Shown in pieces: positions 6,637-15,924 of a DNA stretch of 64,000 bases (its first letter is position 1; each line of letters opens with the position of its first letter). The stretch comes from Bacillus sp. UNC41MFS5 (lineage in GTDB: Bacteria > Bacillota > Bacilli > Bacillales_B > DSM-18226). The DNA is taken from assembly GCF_000686805.1 (NCBI RefSeq), contig NZ_KK366017.1, positions 1 to 64,000 of the forward strand, read 5' to 3'. The position numbers and the translations under genes are program-made. The notes below the pieces were generated by a model. The model did no database searches, had not been told where the DNA came from, and was given only the letters and a program-made list of their open reading frames with translations.

Positions 6637-8532
6637 ATGGATATTCTAAAAAAAATCGAGATGTTTCGCGAAGAAGAAGAAAAACTACGTTGGGAAGGGT
6701 CATTCGCAGATTATTTACAGTTGTTGAAAGAGAAGCCATGGGTTGCACAGTCGGCGCATTCACGGGTTTATAATATGCTTAAGGATGCAGGAATTACTGA
6801 AGAAAAAGGGACGAAGAAGTATGAATTTTTTAGCAATCAATTATTTGGTTTAGAGGAATCGCTTGAGAGGCTAGTAGAAGAATACTTCCATCCGGCTGCA
6901 AAAAGGCTGGATGTAAGGAAACGTATTTTATTATTAATGGGTCCTGTAAGCGGAGGGAAGTCCACTCTTGTTACCATGTTAAAAAGGGGGCTTGAAGCAT
7001 ACTCACTCACGGATCGAGGATCTGTGTTTGCTATTAAAGGATGCCCGATGCATGAGGATCCTCTCCATTTAATTCCACATCATTTACGAAAAGATTTCTA
7101 TGATGAGTATGGCATTCGCATCGAGGGTAATCTTTCACCTCTAAACATGATGCGTCTAGAACAGGAGTATGGCGGGCGGATCGAAGATGTATTGGTTGAA
7201 AGAATCTTTTTCTCCGAAGATAAGCGAACAGGAATTGGTACATTCAGCCCTTCCGATCCGAAATCACAGGATATCGCCGATTTAACAGGCAGTATCGATT
7301 TTTCAACGATTGCGGAATATGGTTCTGAATCAGATCCACGAGCCTATCGATTTGATGGTGAGCTTAATAAAGCTAACCGTGGAATGATGGAGTTCCAGGA
7401 GATGTTAAAATGTGATGAAAAATTCTTGTGGCACTTACTGTCTCTCACACAGGAAGGAAATTTTAAAGCAGGCCGCTTTGCCCTCATTAGTGCTGATGAG
7501 TTGATCGTTGCCCACACGAATGAAACGGAATACAGATCCTTTATCTCCAATAAGAAGAATGAAGCACTCCATTCACGGATTATTGTTATGCCGATACCTT
7601 ATAACTTAAAGGTGTCCCAAGAAGAAAGAATTTATGAAAAAATGATCAATGAAAGCGATGTTTCTGATGTTCACATCGCACCACATACGTTAAAAGTAGC
7701 TGCGATGTTTACCATTCTTACTCGTTTAAAGGAACCGAAAAAAGGCGATATTGATTTACTTAAGAAAATGCGCCTATATGATGGGGAAAGTGTGGAAGGC
7801 TTTAATACAGCTGATGTGGATGAACTGAAGAAGGAATATCCTGATGAAGGTATGAGTGGTATCGACCCTCGTTACGTAATTAACCGAATTTCATCGACAA
7901 TCATTCGTAAAGAAATACCATCTATTAACGCACTTGATGTACTAAGATCATTAAAGGATGGACTCGACCAGCACCCGTCCATCACCGCAGAGTTACGGGA
8001 ACGTTATATGAATTATATTTCATTAGCTCGGAAAGAGTATGATAATATTGCCAAGAAGGAAGTCCAAAAGGCATTTGTGTATTCGTATGAAGAATCAGCG
8101 AAAACCCTTATGGACAATTACCTTGATAACGTAGAGGCCTATTGCAATAAATCCAAACTGCGGGATCCACTCACTGGAGAGGAAATCAATCCAGATGAGA
8201 AGTTGATGCGCTCCATTGAAGAACAAATTGGTATTTCTGAAAATGCGAAAAAGGCCTTTAGAGAAGAAGTCCTTATTAGGATTTCAGCCTTTGCGAGAAA
8301 AGGAAAACGATTTGACTATAATTCCCATGATCGTCTCCGTGAAGCCATCCAAAAGAAATTGTTTGCCGATCTAAAAGACGTTGTGAAAATTACCACTTCA
8401 TCCAAAACACCGGATGAACAGCAGCTAAAGAAAATCAATAACGTAGTTGCAAGATTAGTGGATGAACATGGCTATAATACAACGTCAGCTAATGAATTAC
8501 TTCGTTATGTAGGAAGTCTATTAAATAGATAG
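6637..8532 (+). CDS. prkA: PrkA, AAA+ serine kinase/Lon-like sporulation protein
   Basis: A 631-residue protein, the same length as B. subtilis PrkA (E. coli YeaG family). The N-terminal AAA+ domain has a Walker A GPVSGGKST at residues 102-110; the C-terminal PrkA domain contains EEINPDEKLMRSIEEQIG. The family was first described as a Ser protein kinase and later linked to Lon-like protease activity and sporulation control. It works next to YhbH, which follows here as in B. subtilis. The start is supported by GGGGGAGGG upstream. A hairpin terminator at 8553-8588 separates it from yhbH. Confidence 0.94.
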   Translation: MDILKKIEMFREEEEKLRWEGSFADYLQLLKEKPWVAQSAHSRVYNMLKDAGITEEKGTKKYEFFSNQLFGLEESLERLVEEYFHPAAKRLDVRKRILLLMGPVSGGKSTLVTMLKRGLEAYSLTDRGSVFAIKGCPMHEDPLHLIPHHLRKDFYDEYGIRIEGNLSPLNMMRLEQEYGGRIEDVLVERIFFSEDKRTGIGTFSPSDPKSQDIADLTGSIDFSTIAEYGSESDPRAYRFDGELNKANRGMMEFQEMLKCDEKFLWHLLSLTQEGNFKAGRFALISADELIVAHTNETEYRSFISNKKNEALHSRIIVMPIPYNLKVSQEERIYEKMINESDVSDVHIAPHTLKVAAMFTILTRLKEPKKGDIDLLKKMRLYDGESVEGFNTADVDELKKEYPDEGMSGIDPRYVINRISSTIIRKEIPSINALDVLRSLKDGLDQHPSITAELRERYMNYISLARKEYDNIAKKEVQKAFVYSYEESAKTLMDNYLDNVEAYCNKSKLRDPLTGEEINPDEKLMRSIEEQIGISENAKKAFREEVLIRISAFARKGKRFDYNSHDRLREAIQKKLFADLKDVVKITTSSKTPDEQQLKKINNVVARLVDEHGYNTTSANELLRYVGSLLNR

Positions 8533-8552
8533 GTTGGGGTTAAAATAGCAGG

Positions 8553-8588
8553 GACTGGCAGAAAGAAATCTGTCAGTCTATTTTTTTC
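8553..8588 (+). terminator. Terminator after prkA
   Basis: GACTGGCAGA pairs with TCTGTCAGTC with one G-T pair, then a T7 run. Confidence 0.8.
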
Positions 8589-8811
8589 CTTATTCAATTT
8601 CACGAAAAATCTGTAATGCTCTCACATTACCACTTGTCCAAATTCATAGGCGAATACACAATTGTCAAAATAATTTGTAAATTATTCTTTATTTCTGCAT
8701 AGGATAAAGTAATCCATATTTATCTAATTTTTTTTCACTCGCGTTATCATATGTATTGGATGAAAATTTGTGCATTTTGGAACCAATTAAAATAATAAGG
8801 AGGGGTTTACA

Positions 8812-9978
8812 TTGTCAACAAACAACCATCAATTTGTCATTTCAAGAGAAGATTGGTCCCTCCACCGTAAAGGCCACGATGACCAGCAAAGGCATCAGGA
8901 AAAAGTCCAGGAGGCAATTCGAAACAATCTTCCTGACTTAATTACTGAAGAAAGCATAATCATGTCTAACGGTCGAGATGTCGTAAAAATTCCTATTCGT
9001 TCATTGGACGAATATAAAATCCGTTATAATTATGACAAAAACAAACACGTGGGCCAAGGTGATGGTGACAGTCAAGTAGGTGATGTAGTAGCACGTGATG
9101 GTTCTAGCGGCCAGAAGGGACCTGGAAAAGGCCAAGGAGCTGGCGACCAAGCAGGTGAAGATTACTTTGAGGCGGAAGTATCATTAATGGAACTAGAGGA
9201 AGCATTATTTAAACAATTAGAGCTTCCAAATTTGAAAAGAAAAGAAGAGCAAGAACATCTGGTTGAAAACATTGAATTCAATGATATTCGCAAAACAGGG
9301 CTGATGGGGAATATCGATAAGAAACGGACGATGATGTCAGCTTTTAAAAGAAATGCGATGACTGGAAAGCCAGCCTTCCACCCGATTTACAAGGACGATT
9401 TAAAATTTAAGACTTGGAATGAAGTAATCAAACCAGATTCTAAAGCAGTAGTTATTGCCATGATGGATACAAGTGGATCGATGGGGATCTGGGAAAAGTA
9501 TATGGCACGCAGCTTTTTCTTCTGGATGACTCGTTTTTTAAGAACCAAATATGAAACGGTGGAAATTGAATTTATTGCCCACCATACTGAAGCAAAGGTA
9601 GTTTCAGAGGAAGATTTCTTTTCAAAGGGTGAAAGTGGTGGAACTATTTGTTCATCCGCATACCGGAAAGCACTTGAAATCATTGATGCCAAATATAATC
9701 CACGGAAGTTCAACATCTATCCATTCCATTTTTCAGACGGTGATAATCTCACGTCGGACAACGCCCGCTGCGTGAAGCTAGTTGAAGAATTAATGAAAGT
9801 ATCTAATATGTTTGGCTACGGTGAAGTAAATCAATATAATCGCCATTCAACGTTAATGTCAGCTTATAAAAACATTAAAGATGACCAATTCCGCTACTAT
9901 ATTCTTAAGCAAAAAGCAGATGTATTTCATGCGATGAAAAGCTTTTTCCAAGCAGAGGAATCGAAATTATTCGCATAA
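8812..9978 (+). CDS. yhbH: YhbH, DUF444 family sporulation protein
   Basis: A 388-residue DUF444 protein (E. coli YeaH family), normally encoded beside prkA/yeaG. It has a basic N-terminus, a Gly-rich linker at about residues 75-120 ([25 protein letters not shown]) and a von Willebrand A-like core with the metal-site motif DTSGSMG. In B. subtilis it is needed for efficient sporulation; the biochemical role is not settled. The start is TTG, chosen for the AAGGAGGGG site seven bases upstream. The third usual partner, SpoVR, is not in the window. Confidence 0.92.
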   Translation: MSTNNHQFVISREDWSLHRKGHDDQQRHQEKVQEAIRNNLPDLITEESIIMSNGRDVVKIPIRSLDEYKIRYNYDKNKHVGQGDGDSQVGDVVARDGSSGQKGPGKGQGAGDQAGEDYFEAEVSLMELEEALFKQLELPNLKRKEEQEHLVENIEFNDIRKTGLMGNIDKKRTMMSAFKRNAMTGKPAFHPIYKDDLKFKTWNEVIKPDSKAVVIAMMDTSGSMGIWEKYMARSFFFWMTRFLRTKYETVEIEFIAHHTEAKVVSEEDFFSKGESGGTICSSAYRKALEIIDAKYNPRKFNIYPFHFSDGDNLTSDNARCVKLVEELMKVSNMFGYGEVNQYNRHSTLMSAYKNIKDDQFRYYILKQKADVFHAMKSFFQAEESKLFA

Positions 9979-10013
9979 CAAAAACGACTGGTGTCAGGCA
10001 CCAGTCGTTTTTG
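9979..10013. terminator. Bidirectional terminator built on the GGTGTCAGGCACC repeat
   Basis: A perfect 15-bp stem (9979-9993 with 9999-10013) and a 5-base loop between the convergent yhbH and PTS genes. Its tip is the recurrent palindrome GGTGTCAGGCACC. Confidence 0.88.
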
Positions 10014-10016
10014 TTG

Positions 10017-11984
10017 TTATTCAATTGATAGGATTCCATCTTGACCTTGGGATGAGTGTCCTTGTTTTATTACGTTTAATTTTGTTAAGTTTGTAAAGAT
10101 AATTGGAGTAACTGTTGATGGTGCTGATTTTTTAATGAAATCTAAATCAAATTTTAGAATCTCCTGTCCTTTTGTAATCTTTTCTCCATCCTTTACAAGC
10201 ACTGTAAAACCTTCGCCTTTTAAATTCACAGTGTCCATGCCGACATGGATGAGAATTTCATATCCTTGGTTTGACTTGATACCAATAGCATGTTTAGTAG
10301 GAAATACGCTCATGACTTCTCCGTCAACAGGTGAAACGACAGAGCCTTTAGATGGAACAATTGCAAAGCCATCGCCCATCATTTTTTGTGAGAAGACTTG
10401 ATCGGGCACTTCAGTAATCGGGATAATTACCCCTTCGATTGGCATAACAAAATCTTTTTCAGATAGTGGAGAGAGTCCTTTAGATTCCACTGTAGTATAA
10501 CTATCATTTTTGGTTGTATTAATTTTCTTCATCGCATTTGGATTATTACGAAGTTTTAAAATTTCGTCTGCTACGAATTGTACATTCGTTCCGACAATTA
10601 CTTGAATGCTTTGCTTCCCAACGATATTAATTCCTGGTACACCAGTCGATTTAATTTTTTGTTGGTCGACTGCGTTCATGTCTTTTACTTCCATTCTTAA
10701 ACGAGTTACACAATTGTCAACAGAGGTAACGTTGGCATCTCCACCTAATCCTTCATAAATCTGTGCAGCCATAACAGTAAATTTACTTTCACCTGTTGCA
10801 ATATTGATTTCAGAAGATTCTTCATCATCCTCTTCACGTCCAGGAGTCATCAAGTTGAATTTCGTAATGATAAATCTGAATAAGAAATAATAGATTACCG
10901 CAAACACTAAGCCTTGAACCATTAACATGTAAGGATGGTTTGCTAACGGTAATCTAGAACTTAAAATAAAGTCAACTAGACCGGCACTAAAACCAAATCC
11001 AGCCGTCCAATGGAATGCAGCTGCAATGGCTAAGGAAATACCTGTTAAAATCGCGTGCACCACATAAAGCATTGGAGCTACAAACATAAAGGCAAATTCA
11101 ATTGGCTCTGTTACACCAGTAAAGAACGCTGCGAAACCTGCTGCTAACATTAAGGAAGCCACAGCTTTTTTCTTCTTGTCCTTCGCAGTATGGTACATCG
11201 CTAATGCTGCTGCTGGTAAACCAAACATCATGACAGGGAAGAATCCTGCTTGATACATACCAGTAACACCTTTTGTTCCTTTACCAGCCCAGAAATTACC
11301 GATATCATTAATTCCGGCTACGTCAAACCAGAATACTGAGTTCAAGGCATGGTGCAGACCAGTTGGAATCAATAAACGGTTAAAGAATCCATATAAACCT
11401 GCGCCAAAAGCGCCTAAATGAGCAATACCTTTACCAAATGAAACAAGTCCTGTAAAGATAACGGGCCATAAGAAGAATAGTATTGCAGAAACAGCAAGCA
11501 TAGATACCGCAGTCATGATTGGGACAAGACGCTTACCAGAGAAAAATGCTAAAGCATCCGGTAATTTAACATGGCTAAAGCGATTGTACATCGTGGAAGC
11601 AACAATACCAGAAAGAATACCAACAAAAGCATTTCCAATCTTTACAAACGCAGGATCTACCTCTTCTGGTTTAATCCCTTCAAGCAATGCCACTGAGCCT
11701 GGTGAAAGCAGGGTTGTCACAACTAAGTAGGCAACCAAACCACTTAACGCGGACGAACCATCTTTCTCTTTCGCCATCCCTAATGCTACCCCAACAGCAA
11801 ATAGGATAGGGATATTATCAATAATCGATGACCCAGCTTTAATTAGGAAAGCCGCTAGCGGACTATCCGCCCCCCAACCCGTAGGGTCGATCCAATAACC
11901 AATACCCATCAAGATAGCTGCAGCCGGTAAAACAGCTACAGGTAACATCAATGAACGACCAATTCTTTGTAAATATTTCTTCAT
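10017..11984 (-). CDS. nagE: PTS N-acetylglucosamine transporter, fused EIICBA
   Basis: Membrane permease of the phosphotransferase system that imports and phosphorylates N-acetylglucosamine (glucose superfamily). Order in the 655 residues: EIIC with about ten membrane segments (1-370), EIIB with the phospho-cysteine in SVDNCVTRLR, and EIIA with the active His in ILIHVGMDTV. The fusion resembles E. coli NagE; B. subtilis NagP lacks the EIIA part. GGAGG lies seven bases before ATG 11984; a GTG codon directly before it is less well spaced. The gene is divergent from nagAB, and a cre-like site (12059-12072) and a NagR-like operator (12101-12120) lie in its upstream region. Confidence 0.92.
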   Translation of the reverse strand: MKKYLQRIGRSLMLPVAVLPAAAILMGIGYWIDPTGWGADSPLAAFLIKAGSSIIDNIPILFAVGVALGMAKEKDGSSALSGLVAYLVVTTLLSPGSVALLEGIKPEEVDPAFVKIGNAFVGILSGIVASTMYNRFSHVKLPDALAFFSGKRLVPIMTAVSMLAVSAILFFLWPVIFTGLVSFGKGIAHLGAFGAGLYGFFNRLLIPTGLHHALNSVFWFDVAGINDIGNFWAGKGTKGVTGMYQAGFFPVMMFGLPAAALAMYHTAKDKKKKAVASLMLAAGFAAFFTGVTEPIEFAFMFVAPMLYVVHAILTGISLAIAAAFHWTAGFGFSAGLVDFILSSRLPLANHPYMLMVQGLVFAVIYYFLFRFIITKFNLMTPGREEDDEESSEINIATGESKFTVMAAQIYEGLGGDANVTSVDNCVTRLRMEVKDMNAVDQQKIKSTGVPGINIVGKQSIQVIVGTNVQFVADEILKLRNNPNAMKKINTTKNDSYTTVESKGLSPLSEKDFVMPIEGVIIPITEVPDQVFSQKMMGDGFAIVPSKGSVVSPVDGEVMSVFPTKHAIGIKSNQGYEILIHVGMDTVNLKGEGFTVLVKDGEKITKGQEILKFDLDFIKKSAPSTVTPIIFTNLTKLNVIKQGHSSQGQDGILSIE

Positions 11985-12058
11985 CACATTACCTCCTATA
12001 AACTTTTATAAAAAAATTAACTAAAAATGAATTATTCCATCAAAATAATCAATGTTGG

Positions 12059-12072
12059 TGTAAGCGCTTTTC
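12059..12072. promoter_or_regulatory. cre-like site upstream of the PTS gene
   Basis: TGTAAGCGCTTTTC matches the CcpA consensus TGWAANCGNTNWCA at 12 of 14 positions. It points to catabolite control of the transporter. Confidence 0.6.
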
Positions 12073-12100
12073 CATTTCTAACTATATCACCAAATATTTA

Positions 12101-12120
12101 TAGATGTCTATACCAATTTG
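12101..12120 (-). promoter_or_regulatory. NagR/YvoA-like operator, PTS side
   Basis: On the minus strand the site reads ATTGGTATAGACATCTAT. It agrees with the nagA-side site at 17 of 18 positions, but in opposite orientation. HutC-type GntR repressors such as YvoA bind sites with a TGGTNTAGAC core. Confidence 0.65.
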
Positions 12121-12223
12121 ATTATTTTATTAACAAATCTATTCTTCTAATATATGGAAGTATTAACATAACTTAGGTATTGAATAATAATTGTATTAGA
12201 ATCTAACAATCACTTCTAAATAA

Positions 12224-12246
12224 ATTGGTATAGACAACTATATAAT
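12224..12246 (+). promoter_or_regulatory. NagR/YvoA-like operator and -10 box of nagAB
   Basis: ATTGGTATAGACAACTAT at 12224-12241 directly abuts TATAAT at 12241-12246. A repressor bound here would cover the promoter. No clear -35 box is visible at normal spacing. Confidence 0.65.
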
Positions 12247-12290
12247 GGTGATGCTAATATTTAGATATAACCTGAAAGGAAGTATCAAAG

Positions 12291-13490
12291 ATGATTCCAA
12301 ACGATAATCATATTTTGCTAAGTGGTATACGGGTTTATTCAGAAGAACAAATAATAGAAGATGGATATATAAAAATAAAAAATCAAAAAATCATTGAAAT
12401 CGGTTCATTACATGAGCTATCTAATAAAGACAACTGCAATGTGATTGAAATTCCTGCCCATTTTAAGGCAGTTCCAGGCTTTATCGATGTTCATATCCAC
12501 GGTGTAGCAGGTGCCGACACAATGGATGCAACCAAGGAAGCACTGGACACAATGGTAGCAGCATTGCCTGGAGAAGGTACAACTAGCTTTTTAGCTACTA
12601 CAATGACCCAGGAAGGGAAACAAATTGAAAATGCCTTAATTAATGCTGGAAAATACATCAAAGAACAGCACGCTTCAGGACAATCTGAAATACTTGGCAT
12701 TCATCTCGAAGGACCATTTGTGAATGGTAAAATGGCGGGGGCGCAGCCGATTCAACATATAATTGATCCTGACCTTGCTTTACTTAAAGAATGGCAAAAG
12801 CTCTCCAATGAAACGATTAAACTTGTCACTCTAGCCCCGGAACGGCCGAATGGATTAGACATGATTCGATATTTAAGGACGAATGGAATTGTTGCATCGA
12901 TTGGTCACTCAGATGCCACCTATAATGAGGTTTGCGAGGCGATTGATGCTGGTGCCAATCACGTAACCCATCTTTTTAATCAAATGAGAGGACTGCATCA
13001 TCGTGAACCTGGGGTTGTGGGGGCAGCCTTTTTAAGAGAAGAATTAAAAGCGGAGATTATTGTCGATGGCGTGCATAGTCGTCCAGAAATGGTTAAACTA
13101 GCTTTCAAGCAAAAACGAAGTGATGGATTGATTTTAATCACTGATTCAATGCGAGCAAAATGTTTGAAAAATGGCAGGTATGAACTTGGAGGTCAAGAGG
13201 TCTTCGTAAATGATGGAAAAGCTGTCCTAGAAGATGGAACCCTTGCTGGAAGTATCCTGAAATTGGGAAAAGCCGTTAAAAATATCATTTCTTATTCGGA
13301 CTGTTCACTGGAGGACGCTATCGAAATGGCTTCAGTAAACCCAGCCAAGCAATTGAACCTTTATGATCGAAAAGGCAGTATTGCAGTTGGAAAAGATGCA
13401 GACATAGTTATTTTAGATGAGAATATGGAAGTTTATATGACATTATGTAGGGGAGCTCTTGCATTTAAAAGGGAGGAAAATTCCAAATGA
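12291..13490 (+). CDS. nagA: N-acetylglucosamine-6-phosphate deacetylase
   Basis: Converts GlcNAc-6-phosphate to glucosamine-6-phosphate and acetate in the cytoplasm. The 399 residues have the amidohydrolase metal motif DVHIHG (His 68 and 70), HLEGPFVN, GHSDATY, HLFNQMRG and ITDSMRA with the catalytic Asp. Length and motifs fit NagA. The ribosome site AAAGGAAG precedes ATG 12291. The last codons overlap nagB by four bases (ATGA), so the two are translationally coupled. Confidence 0.95.
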   Translation: MIPNDNHILLSGIRVYSEEQIIEDGYIKIKNQKIIEIGSLHELSNKDNCNVIEIPAHFKAVPGFIDVHIHGVAGADTMDATKEALDTMVAALPGEGTTSFLATTMTQEGKQIENALINAGKYIKEQHASGQSEILGIHLEGPFVNGKMAGAQPIQHIIDPDLALLKEWQKLSNETIKLVTLAPERPNGLDMIRYLRTNGIVASIGHSDATYNEVCEAIDAGANHVTHLFNQMRGLHHREPGVVGAAFLREELKAEIIVDGVHSRPEMVKLAFKQKRSDGLILITDSMRAKCLKNGRYELGGQEVFVNDGKAVLEDGTLAGSILKLGKAVKNIISYSDCSLEDAIEMASVNPAKQLNLYDRKGSIAVGKDADIVILDENMEVYMTLCRGALAFKREENSK

Positions 13491-14224
13491 AAATTATTGA
13501 AGTCAAAGATTATCAACAAATGAGTAACAAAGCAGCTGAATATATCATAAAAAAAATAGTTCAGGATCCAAATATTAACCTTGGTTTGGCAACAGGCGGG
13601 ACACCTGTCGGAACATATAAATGCTTAATCGACGACCATCAAAATAATGGGACCTCTTATCAGAAGGTAACCACTTTTAATCTAGATGAGTACATCGGGC
13701 TATCAGGTGAAAATAAGAATAGCTACCGGTATTTTATGAATAACCAACTTTTTAATGGTATTGATATCAATAAAGAGAAAACAAATATTCCAAGTGGCAC
13801 TGCTACAGATTTTCAAGAAGAATGCAATCGTTACGAAGATTTAATTACTAAGCTTGGCGGCATTGATTTACAAATTCTTGGGATTGGCAGTAACGGACAT
13901 ATAGGCTTTAATGAACCAGGAACTTCCTTTGCGTCCAAAACGCATATTGTAGAGTTAGCTTCTTCAACGATTCAAGCAAACGCAAGATTTTTTAACAACA
14001 TCGAAGAGGTTCCTACTAAAGCCATAACGATGGGGATTTCCACCATTATGGAAAGTAAAGAAATTCTGCTCCTCGTATCAGGTGAAAAGAAAAGAGAAGC
14101 ACTTTTTAGACTGTTAAATGGGGAGATTAATGAAAGTTTTCCTGCATCTGTGTTGAAAAATCATCCTTGTGTTACAATTATTGCAGATAAGGCGGCAATA
14201 GCAGATTTAAAGGTTCAATGCTAA
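13487..14224 (+). CDS. nagB: Glucosamine-6-phosphate deaminase
   Basis: Isomerises and deaminates glucosamine-6-phosphate to fructose-6-phosphate and ammonia. The 245 residues show LATGGTPVGTY, FNLDEYIGL and GIGSNGHIGFNEPG, the substrate and catalytic motifs of NagB. It overlaps nagA by four bases. With the PTS gene it forms a complete GlcNAc pathway into glycolysis. Confidence 0.95.
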   Translation: MKIIEVKDYQQMSNKAAEYIIKKIVQDPNINLGLATGGTPVGTYKCLIDDHQNNGTSYQKVTTFNLDEYIGLSGENKNSYRYFMNNQLFNGIDINKEKTNIPSGTATDFQEECNRYEDLITKLGGIDLQILGIGSNGHIGFNEPGTSFASKTHIVELASSTIQANARFFNNIEEVPTKAITMGISTIMESKEILLLVSGEKKREALFRLLNGEINESFPASVLKNHPCVTIIADKAAIADLKVQC

Positions 14225-14281
14225 AAGCGTATTGAGAATTCTCTTTCAACATTAAACCATTGTGCCAGTTTTAAGGAAAGG

Positions 14282-15019
14282 ATGAAGCAGGAGGAAATGA
14301 TTAATAAGAATTCTCCGATTCCAATTTATTACCAAATTGAAGAATATATTAAAGAACTAATTGAAAATGGCGAGTTGCGTCCCGGTGATGCGCTCCCACC
14401 AGAAAGAGAATATGCGGAAAAATATCAGATTAGCCGTATGACAGTGAGACAGGCATTTACTCAGTTAGTAAATGAAGGATTGTTATATCGATTGCAAGGA
14501 AAGGGAACTTTTGTTGCAGAAAGAAAAATTGAACAGCCCCTTCAAGGATTAACGAGCTTTACAGAAGATATGAGAGCAAGAGGATTCGAACCTGGAAGCC
14601 AATTACTTCATTTTGAAATTATTCCTGCAACTAGACAAATAGCAGGGCAACTTTTAATTTCTGAACATGGCCCTGTATATGAAATCAAAAGAATTCGTAT
14701 GGCAGATAATGTCCCAATGGCGTTAGAAACCAACTATATTTCAGCCAACCTTATTAAAGGACTTACAGAAAGAATTGTAAATGATTCCCTGTATAAATAC
14801 ATTGAAGAGCAATTAGACTTAAAAATTGATAGTGCTTCACAAATCATTGAATCATCAGTGGCCAGTCAAAGCGAAGCTGATTTATTAAAAATCAGTAAGG
14901 GTGCGCCAGTTATGTTAATCCAAAGAAACACTTTTTTAAAGGACAATACCCCTGTTGAATTCGTTAAATCGGTATATCGTGCAGACCGCTACAAATTTAT
15001 GATTCAAATGAAACGTTGA
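14282..15019 (+). CDS. nagR: GntR/HutC-family repressor of the nag genes
   Basis: A 245-residue regulator with an N-terminal winged helix (IPIYYQIEEYIKELI, PPEREYAEKY, SRMTVRQAFTQLV) and a C-terminal UTRA effector domain. It is close in layout to B. subtilis YvoA/NagR, which senses glucosamine-6-phosphate or GlcNAc-6-phosphate and binds TGGTNTAGAC-type sites; two such sites lie between nagA and the PTS gene. Either ATG 14282 or ATG 14297 could be used; the spacing of AAGGA favours the first. Confidence 0.9.
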   Translation: MKQEEMINKNSPIPIYYQIEEYIKELIENGELRPGDALPPEREYAEKYQISRMTVRQAFTQLVNEGLLYRLQGKGTFVAERKIEQPLQGLTSFTEDMRARGFEPGSQLLHFEIIPATRQIAGQLLISEHGPVYEIKRIRMADNVPMALETNYISANLIKGLTERIVNDSLYKYIEEQLDLKIDSASQIIESSVASQSEADLLKISKGAPVMLIQRNTFLKDNTPVEFVKSVYRADRYKFMIQMKR

Positions 15020-15045
15020 AGTCATAGCAATGGAGGTTATTTAGC

Positions 15046-15783
15046 ATGTTCAATCATTATTTTCATAAGCTTCACGAATTATTAGGCTTAGTTGAAAAGG
15101 ATGAATCTGATGGCCTCAAAGAAGCTGCTAAAAAGATAGCAGAATGTATCCAAAACGATGGAATTATTCATGTTTTTGGATGCGGGCATTCACATATCCT
15201 TGGAGAAGAACTATTTTACCGTGCAGGTGGACTAGTACCTATTAACCCTATCTTAATTGAGGACTTAATGCTTCATAAGGGGGCTGTTCGTTCATCTCAA
15301 CTAGAAAAGGAAAATGACCTTGCAAAACAATTTCTTACTGGAGTGAAAATTCAACCTCAGGATATTGTTATTGTTGCATCAACCTCTGGCAGGAACCCTG
15401 TGCCAATAGATGTTGCGGAGTTTGCTAAAAATAAAGGCGCCTTTGTTATTGCAATCACATCATACGTTTATACAAAGGCCGTGACATCAAGACATAAAAG
15501 TGGTAAATATTTGTATCATACTGCTAACCTTGCTATTGATAATCACATTATGGTGGGTGATGCATTAATGGAGCACGAGTCTCTTGCTGTTAGCTTTGGT
15601 TCAGGTTCAACAGTCATTGGGACAGCGATTGTTAACGGAATAATGGTGGAGGCCATTAGCATAATGATCAGTAATAACTTTGAACCGCCAATTTTTAAAA
15701 GCGGCAATGCTGATGGTGCAGAAGAGCATAATCGTGCGTTGATTAACAAATATAAAGAACGAATTCCAATGTTGGAAAATTGA
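15046..15783 (+). CDS. SIS-domain sugar-phosphate protein (UPF0309 type)
   Basis: A 245-residue cytoplasmic protein with one SIS fold: GCGHSHILGEELFYRAGG, STSGRNPVPIDVA and HESLAVSFGSGSTVIG. The SIS fold binds phosphosugars, and this subfamily is annotated as a sugar isomerase domain protein of unproven activity. Its place 26 bases after nagR suggests it handles an amino-sugar phosphate such as a GlcNAc-6-P or MurNAc-6-P derivative. It lacks the length of GlmS and the HTH of RpiR regulators. A hairpin terminator follows. Confidence 0.82.
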   Translation: MFNHYFHKLHELLGLVEKDESDGLKEAAKKIAECIQNDGIIHVFGCGHSHILGEELFYRAGGLVPINPILIEDLMLHKGAVRSSQLEKENDLAKQFLTGVKIQPQDIVIVASTSGRNPVPIDVAEFAKNKGAFVIAITSYVYTKAVTSRHKSGKYLYHTANLAIDNHIMVGDALMEHESLAVSFGSGSTVIGTAIVNGIMVEAISIMISNNFEPPIFKSGNADGAEEHNRALINKYKERIPMLEN

Positions 15784-15796
15784 ACGATTTAAACGA

Positions 15797-15827
15797 AACC
15801 GACAGTTACACTAGTTGGTTTTTTTTG
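15797..15827 (+). terminator. Terminator of the nag operon
   Basis: AACCGAC pairs with GTTGGTT (one G-T pair), 10-base loop, T8 run. Confidence 0.7.
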
Positions 15828-15924
15828 TGTGAAAATAAAAATACGTTTATTTTCCACCAATACTTTCTTTGAAAATCTAGAAAAATAAAGGGGTAACATG
15901 ATTTCTTCAAAGGAGGTATTTCGA

